A stretch of 19,475 bases of DNA. Source: an uncultured beta proteobacterium (GTDB taxonomy: Bacteria; Pseudomonadota; Gammaproteobacteria; Burkholderiales; Burkholderiaceae). The stretch lies in contig CAJARE010000210.1 in NCBI GenBank assembly GCA_903944255.1, positions 1 through 19,475 of the forward strand, in the 5' to 3' direction. Below the pieces are notes generated by a model, which had not been told where the DNA came from, searched no databases, and was given only the letters and a program-made list of their open reading frames with translations. How positions within the stretch are numbered: position 1 is the stretch's first letter; every line of letters starts with the position of its first letter. This document shows, in pieces, positions 14,503 to 19,475 of this stretch. The translations under genes were made by a program, and so were the position numbers.

Positions 14503-14932
14503 AAACATCCTTTGCAGGCTTTTCTATGGTGGTTGCTGGAAGTCTGGAAGCTGGGGTAAGACCAAGTTCTCGATTCAATCGAAGGATGTTCATGGTGGCT
14601 ATATCACGCACCTTTAGCCAAGGGCTTTGCTTGCCATTGACTACGATTTCAGAGCCACTCTCGATAAAGCCAAGGGTCGCATCCATAAAGGTTTGCATTT
14701 CTTCAGCCAAGAGCCACACCATCAATTGATAGCTAGATGGTTCATAGCCATAGACCCTTTCAATAAAGTTTGAGGTCTCCTTGATAAATTGCTCTCGGTT
14801 AAAGAGTTTGGGGTCATCTGCATGCTCGGCTTGGGGTATTGGCTTAAGCATATCTGCTGGGATTTCAGCCAACCTAGTGCGGATTCTGATGCCGAGTGCT
14901 TTTCTGACTTCGATAGGTGTTTGTATGTTCAT
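14456..14932 (-). CDS. P27-type phage terminase small subunit (TerS-like)
   Basis: A 158-residue protein with the signature C-terminal part of the P27 terminase small subunit family (PF05119): SPWLKVRDIATMNILRLN followed by RELGLTPASR (residues 103-130), preceded by a helical region. Small terminase subunits recognise packaging sites and hand DNA to the large subunit. No large subunit, portal or capsid gene lies in the window. A lone TerS on a tRNA-integrated element with its own replication genes is the hallmark of phage satellites that divert helper packaging. ATG 14932 has AAGGAAA about eight bases upstream. The first 60 residues are less typical. It overlaps the HNH gene downstream. Confidence 0.72.
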   Translation of the reverse strand: MNIQTPIEVRKALGIRIRTRLAEIPADMLKPIPQAEHADDPKLFNREQFIKETSNFIERVYGYEPSSYQLMVWLLAEEMQTFMDATLGFIESGSEIVVNGKQSPWLKVRDIATMNILRLNRELGLTPASRLPATTIEKPAKDVYEVLPFPATKQDSSP

Positions 14933-14944
14933 TTTTTGGTTTCC

Positions 14945-15167
14945 TTAAATTAAGCCCAAACTGGCAGGCGTAGAAAATTGGGAGGCTGGCTTGCTAAATT
15001 TCAGAGCCAAAATAAATAAGTTCTTAAATAATTTGGGTGGTATGAAAATATAAATATTCAATAACTTATCAAAGTATTGTAAGTAGTGAAACTTATGAAA
15101 CTTCCTTATATCTATTGATAGTTTTAGAAGTTTTAGATGTTTTAGAACTTGTCTAATCTTCATATTT
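14945..15167. other. Putative replication origin with 9-bp tandem repeats
   Basis: This very AT-rich gap between the replication ATPase and the terminase-like gene holds three tandem 9-mers (GTTTTAGAA, GTTTTAGAT, GTTTTAGAA; 15121-15147) and two tandem TGAAACTTn 9-mers (15087-15104). Tandem short repeats beside replication genes suggest iterons for the element's own initiator. A minus-strand frame of up to 85 codons crosses the region (14945-15202), but its residues (HLKLLKLSIDIRKFHKFHYL) mainly reflect the repeats, so I do not call it as a gene. Confidence 0.5.
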
Positions 15168-16217
15168 TCAGACCCCCCACTCTTTACGCAATTGCTCTGC
15201 ATAAGCTGAGTCTATGACCCCATACTTATAGCCAATGGTTGAAGCTGGGCTTGCAGTCCATCTAGGGTCGGGGGAGTTACCAGCGCAATACCTCTTTAAA
15301 ACCCTGTCTATTCTTTTGCGGCTGTATTTAATCTGCTCTTGCAATGCAATGGCTCTTAACTCTGTTGCCGTTTTAGACATTGGGGCTATATGCTTCAAGA
15401 TGAAGTCGATAACTAGTTGGTCATCAGCTAAGTTCTCCTGATACTCATTGAGTGCCAAAGTATCGACATGGCGGTCTAACCGCTTGACCTCTCTATCAGG
15501 GGTAATTAAGAAACTCTCATCTCGAATCTCTGCCCTAGTCTTATCTTTGCGAGTAGATACAGTAATAGAGCCATCAAGATTGGTAGATGGGATTAGATAT
15601 ATCAACTCATCAAAATCATTCCTAAGGTCTCCTGTACCCTCAAAGATTGGGTTGCCGTCTTTATCGTCATACTTGTTGGTATGAGATAGGCATATGACTG
15701 TTATCCCTTTGGCGGTCAATGTTCTTAACAAGGAATTGAATTGCTTTGCCTTGCCCTTGTTCATCAAATCACCAAACTTTTTGAGGGTATCCAAAATAAT
15801 CGCAACATTGGATAAATCATCCTCAGAGATAGAGATGCGAATGAGTTCTTCTATCACCCTATCAACAGTCCCATTCGTTAAGTCAGGGTTAATTAAGGTG
15901 TAGTTATGCTCCATGGCATGAATGGCATAGTCCTTAATATCTGATGCGCCAGCATCTGCATTGATATACAGCACTCGATAGCCGTCTTTAGCCATCTCGC
16001 CAGCAATAAAGGTCATAAGAGTGGTTTTGCCGCCATTCGCTTTGCTACATATAGCTATCAGATGCCCTTGTGGGATTAACTGCCTCCAAGCAAATTTGGC
16101 ATCGGCTATTTTTTGAATAATTTCTTCGGTAACTTCCATAGATAAAAGTCCTTTAAATGGGTCTGCCTTAATGGAAACCACTTTTTGTTCGTGCAATAAC
16201 TTTTCAAGTTGGCTCAT
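15168..16217 (-). CDS. RecA-fold replication ATPase (RepA/AAA_25 type)
   Basis: A 349-residue ATPase of the AAA_25/RepA hexameric-helicase type used by plasmids and satellites. Walker A is SKANGGKTT (residues 58-66, Lys64), Walker B is VAIILD (138-143, Asp143), and ICLSHTNK (175-182) is the sensor-like strand. An EGTGDLRNDFDELIYL segment (193-208) follows. The C-terminal part (about 280-345) looks like a winged helix (KTATELRAIALQEQIKYSRK) that could bind DNA. Start ATG 16217 overlaps the primase stop by four bases (ATGA), so the two are translationally coupled and probably act together as primase and helicase. The putative origin follows directly. Confidence 0.88.
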   Translation of the reverse strand: MSQLEKLLHEQKVVSIKADPFKGLLSMEVTEEIIQKIADAKFAWRQLIPQGHLIAICSKANGGKTTLMTFIAGEMAKDGYRVLYINADAGASDIKDYAIHAMEHNYTLINPDLTNGTVDRVIEELIRISISEDDLSNVAIILDTLKKFGDLMNKGKAKQFNSLLRTLTAKGITVICLSHTNKYDDKDGNPIFEGTGDLRNDFDELIYLIPSTNLDGSITVSTRKDKTRAEIRDESFLITPDREVKRLDRHVDTLALNEYQENLADDQLVIDFILKHIAPMSKTATELRAIALQEQIKYSRKRIDRVLKRYCAGNSPDPRWTASPASTIGYKYGVIDSAYAEQLRKEWGV

Positions 16218-17041
16218 ACAGTCACCCCTTCGATGAAGTAATCATTCCAATCGGTAAAGCCTTGGGGGTTATCGCCAAATTCAGGAATAAGAGTTAAGCC
16301 ATTGACTGCTAGTGATGCTTTTTCTGCGTACTCTCTGCCTACAGAATCCGAATCACCAGCTATAACAATTTGAATCTCAGGCAACTGTTTTCTAAGTTCA
16401 GTTGCTACATTCATTAAATTGCCAGCATTGAAAGCAACTATTGTTAGGCACTTCGTATCTACATAAACTGAGGATGCAGTTGCGTAGCCTTCGCAAAGAT
16501 AGATGGGTTTTGTTTGCTGAATTTCGCCAATGAAGTGGCATCCACCTTGCATCTGCCCACCTTTGAGAAACTTCTTGCCACCATCTGCATCAATGAATTG
16601 AATAGATTGGAAGTCCCCTAGGGTTGAATAGACGGGAATTAGAAGGTTGCCGTCTAAGGCTTTAATGCCGTATGGCTTAACTTTCTTTTTGATTAGGTAT
16701 GGATGGCTCTCAGAGGCATCTAAAGCTTTGCTAAAGAGTTCTATCGCCTGTTTTGAAGCATTGGCATAAGCAATTTTTTGCTTGGCATCGTGAGCTTGTT
16801 TTAAAGCCTCAGACTCTTTTCTTCTCCTCGCATAATCATCCGATGTCATAGTCCCTTGGTCGGCAAACCAAAAGAACTTTTCGCCAGTTCGCCAATCATG
16901 CAAATAACCAGCAAGACCATCATCAAATAATTTTGCAGAGACAGAATTCTTTCGACCAAAACGAATAAATTTACCCGCATGAATTTCGGGTTTAGGGTCA
17001 AATCCATGAGAGCGAATGAAGTCATGAAATGTATTACTCAT
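16214..17041 (-). CDS. Toprim-domain primase-like protein
   Basis: A 275-residue protein of the phage and plasmid primase type. The Toprim domain (Toprim_3-like) covers about residues 175-265, with Glu184 in PIYLCEGYATASS and the acidic pair in VIAGDSDSVGR (Asp230, Asp232). FNAGNLMNVATELRK lies between them. The N-terminal part (about 20-60, KFIRFGRKN, GYLHDWRTGE) matches the DNA-binding lead of P4-alpha-like and TraC-like primases. A coiled Lys/Ala-rich helix lies at about 72-105. It should prime replication of the excised element. ATG 17041 overlaps the stop of the 57-residue small gene by eight bases; a G-rich GGGGGGA site lies upstream. Confidence 0.87.
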   Translation of the reverse strand: MSNTFHDFIRSHGFDPKPEIHAGKFIRFGRKNSVSAKLFDDGLAGYLHDWRTGEKFFWFADQGTMTSDDYARRRKESEALKQAHDAKQKIAYANASKQAIELFSKALDASESHPYLIKKKVKPYGIKALDGNLLIPVYSTLGDFQSIQFIDADGGKKFLKGGQMQGGCHFIGEIQQTKPIYLCEGYATASSVYVDTKCLTIVAFNAGNLMNVATELRKQLPEIQIVIAGDSDSVGREYAEKASLAVNGLTLIPEFGDNPQGFTDWNDYFIEGVTV

Positions 17042-17207
17042 GAGTTAATCCCCCCGACTGAATCAACCAATCAGCCAAAGCAATTGGAATCAAGCCAAAA
17101 CACGCAAACTTGACTATTGCATTTTTAATTTTTGATTTAAAATTGAAACTCTGAGTAGTAGTAACTAAGCCTAGTTTGCCGCTAGGCTTTTTTATTGGAT
17201 TGCCCAT
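17034..17207 (-). CDS. 57-residue small protein with one hydrophobic segment
   Basis: A 57-residue frame beginning MGNPIKKPSGKLG and ending in GGLTHE, with a hydrophobic stretch (VKFACFGLIPIALADWLI, about 32-49) that could be one membrane helix. It fits exactly between alpA (stop two bases before its ATG) and the primase gene (eight-base overlap), with AGGGG about seven bases before ATG 17207. Perfect packing and a good ribosome-binding site support a real gene. No family is recognised. It may modulate helper-phage or replication functions, but nothing in the sequence proves this. Confidence 0.6.
   Translation of the reverse strand: MGNPIKKPSGKLGLVTTTQSFNFKSKIKNAIVKFACFGLIPIALADWLIQSGGLTHE
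17167..17193 (+). terminator. Strong + strand terminator inside a minus-strand gene
   Basis: AAGCCTAG (17167-17174) pairs perfectly with CTAGGCTT (17182-17189) around a seven-base loop, and six T (17188-17193) follow. On the minus strand no T run follows the hairpin, so it can act only on plus-strand transcripts, antisense to the 57-residue gene. It would stop transcription coming from inside the element toward alpA and the integrase. Confidence 0.6.
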
Positions 17208-17209
17208 CT

Positions 17210-17422
17210 TCAACCCCTTTTTACAGAGGTGTTAGAGCAAATCTTTTCCAGCCACGCTTCAATTTCTGATACTTGCCAAACTGTTACCTTCTCAGATAGC
17301 TTAATGGGCTTCGGGAAAGTTCCGTTTTTAACTTTTCGCCATAAGGTGCTTTTAGAAAAAGGTAGTTTAGTGAGTACCTGTTTTTCTCTAATGCACTTAC
17401 AGTCATTGAAATTTGGATTCAT
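17210..17422 (-). CDS. alpA: AlpA-like phage regulator (element 2)
   Basis: A 70-residue AlpA-family (PF05930) regulator. The pattern is clear: VLTKLPFSKSTLWRKVKNGTFP, KPIKLSEKVTVWQVSEIEAWLEK. The start at ATG 17422 is fixed by AGGAG seven bases upstream; a longer reading needs a TTG at 17452 and adds ten unlikely residues. It is related to the AlpA at 2266-2472, sharing FPKPI(K/T)LS and the closing VxVW motif. It should bind DNA to control excision or expression of integrase and replication genes, and lies in the same minus-strand run as both. Confidence 0.9.
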   Translation of the reverse strand: MNPNFNDCKCIREKQVLTKLPFSKSTLWRKVKNGTFPKPIKLSEKVTVWQVSEIEAWLEKICSNTSVKRG

Positions 17423-17501
17423 ATCGAATCTCCTAGTCCTAAGAAGATTCAATTTTGTTTTTTATTTGGCTATTTTAAAAACTGGGACATCACAATAAAA
17501 G

Positions 17502-17993
17502 TTAGCTTCTCTTTACCTTCTGAACTTCTTCTTTGAGCCATTTAGTTCTAATGGTTGTTACATTTGGAATTTGACCACCCCCAATCGCCTTTCCAGTAGG
17601 CGCATCCTCAGGAAAAAATTCAATCAATAATTCTCTTATCTTGATTGCAACTTCTTCTTTAGTTATATAGGGGTTATTTTTTTGGTGATGTTGGTAATAA
17701 ACATTCGCCCAAATCCTTTTAGGCAAGTTTTTATCCGCCTTAATTTGTGCGGCAATGCTCTGCATTTGGGATTCATGACCTTTTCTGCCGTAATGCAAAC
17801 CAAATTTTTCCTCAGACATTTGAGACAGTAGTGTTCCACTAGCTTTTTCATTGGCGATTTTTTGAGCGACATCAGCTAAAAATGATTTATCTATCCACTC
17901 CCTTGGATTGTTAATCCAATCAGGCACATCATTTAAAAGCATAAATGTCATCAGACCAGTATTTACATCAAAATCTTTCGGGGGCTTTGGCAT
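17502..17993 (-). CDS. Unknown protein coupled to integrase 2
   Basis: A 163-residue soluble protein that I do not recognise. ATG 17993 is preceded by a perfect AGGAGG at seven bases, and its A is also the last base of the integrase stop codon (TAATG), so translation is coupled. A longer reading from 18026 would ignore this site. The middle (about 60-110) is basic and helical; GKAIGGGQIPNVTTIRTKWLKEE (about 135-157) looks like a DNA-contacting tail. It holds the same position between integrase and AlpA as the gene at 1511-2185, so an accessory role in excision or regulation is possible. Confidence 0.75.
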   Translation of the reverse strand: MPKPPKDFDVNTGLMTFMLLNDVPDWINNPREWIDKSFLADVAQKIANEKASGTLLSQMSEEKFGLHYGRKGHESQMQSIAAQIKADKNLPKRIWANVYYQHHQKNNPYITKEEVAIKIRELLIEFFPEDAPTGKAIGGGQIPNVTTIRTKWLKEEVQKVKRS

Positions 17994-19204
17994 TAAATGA
18001 CCTCCTTGTAGATAAATGAAGCCCAATCTTCCATCAATGGGTATCTTTGCTCTAGGAAGTTGGTTCGCTTGTATGCCAACTCAACCGAGCTTCCAACCTT
18101 ATGTCCCAGTACTGTTTCCATGATGTCATGAGAAAAGTTTGTAGTTTCTGCCGCCCAATCTCGATAACTAGACCTAAACCCGTGGACTGCGCAACCCTTC
18201 AAACTAGCCATTTCTTTTGCCATCCTTTTTAGGGATATTTGCATTGTGTCCTGAGAAATTGGGGTTTTTCCGTTATGAGAAAAGATGTATTTACTGTTGC
18301 GTTCAATGCTATTAAGTAAATCAATCGCCACAGAAGATAAAGCCACAATATGAATCTTCTTTTGCTTTGTTCTTGTGGCTGGGATTGTCCAAGTCTTTTT
18401 GTCAAAATCTATTTCATCCCAAGTCGATTCAATTGCTTCCGATGTTCGACAAAGTGTCAGCAATACAAACTCTAAACATCTTTGCCCTATTCCACCCTTC
18501 GTTCTTAATAGTTTTACAAACTGCGGCATATCCTTCCAAGGTAATGCCCCATGGTGTTCTACCTTATGAATCTTTTTAGGGGAAGCCAGTAGATGCTCTA
18601 GATGCCCGCTCCACCTTGCTGGGTTATCACCCTTTCGATATTTATTAACAGTAGCCCAATCCAAAATTGCTTCAATGCGACCTCTTAGGCGACTAGCGGT
18701 TTCTGTTTTAGTTAGCCAAATATCTTCTAATAGTTGGCGAATATGATGGGTTTCAATTTGAGAGACATCTTTTGAGCTAATTGACTTGCAATAGTCTTTA
18801 ATCGTATTTCGCCATTGGGCAATATGCTTTTCGTTTTTCCATTCAGGGGATTTATTTTCTATAAAGAGCTCTGCCGCTTTAGCAAAGGTGACTGTTGCAG
18901 AACCTTCTTTTAGTTTCTGCCTATGTCCAATAGGGTCTATACCCTCATCAATTAGATTTCTTGCTTTTCTTGCTTTATCGCAAGCCTCTGCCAAAGTTAC
19001 AGATGGGTATCCCCCCAGCCCCATTGAGCGTCTTCTGCCGCCAATCAGAACTCTTAAAACCCAAGACTTATTACCAGCCGCATCAACTTTGAGACACAGA
19101 CCTGAGACAGTTCCAACTGCATGAAGACCAGCCTTAGACATCGCCTTAATTTCTAGCGCAGATAGCTCTTTTTTTCCGCCTTTGGAATCCTTTTTAATTC
19201 TCAT
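17993..19204 (-). CDS. P4-type tyrosine recombinase (integrase 2)
   Basis: A 403-residue integrase of the same family as the one at 201-1418. It has an arm-binding DUF4102-like domain (about 15-95), a core-binding domain (105-200) and a catalytic domain (220-400). Catalytic residues are Arg253 (LCRTSEAIE), His341 and Arg344 (HGFRSSYRDW), His368 (LGHKV) and Tyr378 (LAYKRTN). It lies 153 bases from the tRNA-Ser 3' end and reads away from it, the usual place for an integrase that uses that tRNA as its target; the matching distal site is at 9952. No strong ribosome-binding site is seen before ATG 19204. The stop overlaps the start of the next gene by one base. Confidence 0.95.
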   Translation of the reverse strand: MRIKKDSKGGKKELSALEIKAMSKAGLHAVGTVSGLCLKVDAAGNKSWVLRVLIGGRRRSMGLGGYPSVTLAEACDKARKARNLIDEGIDPIGHRQKLKEGSATVTFAKAAELFIENKSPEWKNEKHIAQWRNTIKDYCKSISSKDVSQIETHHIRQLLEDIWLTKTETASRLRGRIEAILDWATVNKYRKGDNPARWSGHLEHLLASPKKIHKVEHHGALPWKDMPQFVKLLRTKGGIGQRCLEFVLLTLCRTSEAIESTWDEIDFDKKTWTIPATRTKQKKIHIVALSSVAIDLLNSIERNSKYIFSHNGKTPISQDTMQISLKRMAKEMASLKGCAVHGFRSSYRDWAAETTNFSHDIMETVLGHKVGSSVELAYKRTNFLEQRYPLMEDWASFIYKEVI

Positions 19205-19285
19205 AAATCTAGCCTATCATTCAGTCTATCAATAAGGGATGAGACCTAATGATACTATGGGAGATTAAATAAGACCACAGAAATG

Positions 19286-19322
19286 AAAAAACCCCCACAA
19301 ATACAATGATTTATAGGGGTTT
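19286..19322 (-). terminator. Terminator after tRNA-Ser
   Basis: On the minus strand AAACCCC (19322-19316) pairs with GGGGTTT (19295-19289) around a 20-base loop, and the stem runs into GGGGGTTTTTT. It lies 36 bases beyond the tRNA 3' end and before the integrase gene, so it would end the tRNA transcript. It is element-borne, since it lies inside the attachment sites. Confidence 0.5.
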
Positions 19323-19337
19323 ATCGTATCGCTTGAG

Positions 19338-19353
19338 ACTAGTTGATACTAGT
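19338..19353. repeat. Paired ACTAGT sites beside the attachment core
   Basis: Two ACTAGT-type palindromic hexamers (ACTAGT about 19338-19343, ACTAGT about 19348-19353) are separated by about four bases and sit just inside the tRNA-side attachment core. Such a pair could be an integrase or excisionase contact site. This is position-based inference only. Confidence 0.3.
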
Positions 19354-19357
19354 ATTT

Positions 19358-19452
19358 TGGCGGAGACGAGAGGATTCGAACCTCCGATCAGAGTTTTAGC
19401 CCCGATGCTCCCTTAGCAGGGGAGTGCCTTCGACCAGCTCGGCCACGTCTCC
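19358..19452 (-). tRNA. tRNA-Ser (anticodon GCT)
   Basis: The minus strand folds as a complete serine tRNA. The acceptor stem is GGAGACG (19452-19446) with CGTCTCC (19368-19362), discriminator G and encoded CCA (19360-19358). The anticodon arm CTCCC-CTGCTAA-GGGAG has anticodon GCT at 19417-19415. There is a long class II variable arm and a T arm GGAGG-TTCGAAT-CCTCT. It reads AGC and AGU codons. It is intact, and its 3' part doubles as the attachment site of the second element. Confidence 0.96.
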
Positions 19453-19475
19453 GTATTGATGCATTTACAACGCCC

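Noticed and set aside
14945..15202. Minus-strand 85-codon frame after the replication ATPase
   Set aside because: Its residues follow the 9-bp tandem repeats, it overlaps the ATPase gene, and it has no convincing ribosome-binding site. I describe the region as a putative origin instead.
15235..15903. Plus-strand frames opposite the replication ATPase
   Set aside because: They are antisense shadows of a gene with clear Walker motifs.
17994..18026. Longer start for the 163-residue gene inside the integrase end
   Set aside because: AGGAGG at seven bases before ATG 17993 and the TAATG overlap fix the shorter start.
1..19475. CRISPR array or insertion sequence
   Set aside because: No regularly spaced repeat-spacer pattern, DDE or HUH transposase, or terminal inverted repeats were seen.

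Overview
The window looks like the accessory part of a proteobacterial chromosome. It is AT-rich by eye, carries a tRNA-Ser(GCT) gene, and has AlpA regulators, P4-type integrases and a kexin-like subtilase with DUF4214. A low-GC freshwater betaproteobacterium of the Polynucleobacter kind would fit, but that is inference from gene style only.

Layout, left to right. (1) 1-3835, all on the + strand: a first integrative module with a P4-type integrase, an unknown gene, an AlpA-like regulator and a VapE-like replication ATPase. A perfect 23-bp direct repeat (66-88 and 2171-2193) brackets the integrase and the unknown gene. (2) 3836-5944: a spacer, two small overlapping minus-strand frames (one with a Cys/His HGG motif), then a GIY-YIG endonuclease with three DNA-binding repeats on each side of its catalytic domain. 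(3) 5960-9259, minus strand: a 1099-residue multidomain secreted subtilase whose ribosome-binding site is a run of nine G. (4) 9542-9888, + strand: a 25-codon leader ORF translationally coupled to a small hydrophilic protein, closed by a bidirectional terminator. (5) 9953-19358: a second integrative element, about 9.4 kb, inserted at the 3' end of tRNA-Ser. The intact tRNA (19358-19452) forms one end and a copy of its last bases (9952-9972) the other.

The second element reads leftward from the tRNA: integrase, unknown gene, AlpA, a 57-residue small protein, Toprim primase, RecA-like replication ATPase, an iteron-like AT-rich stretch, a P27-type terminase small subunit, and an HNH_2 endonuclease. 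Most junctions are overlapping or tightly spaced. This is the plan of a phage satellite (PICI-like): integrate at a tRNA, excise and replicate with its own primase and ATPase, and use a small terminase subunit to redirect a helper phage's packaging. It has no capsid, tail or large terminase genes.

The distal part of the second element (about 10.0-13.5 kb) is cargo: a possible ADP-ribosyltransferase-like protein, two lipoproteins, an XRE regulator, a stand-alone HSDR_N-type nuclease and small secreted or hydrophilic proteins. Two copies of one gene tail flank the ART and lipoprotein genes, which suggests cassette exchange. The most interesting points are the satellite with its TerS, the ART-like cargo gene, the duplicated tail at the cassette edges, the putative origin, the symmetric GIY-YIG protein and the poly-G control site of the protease.
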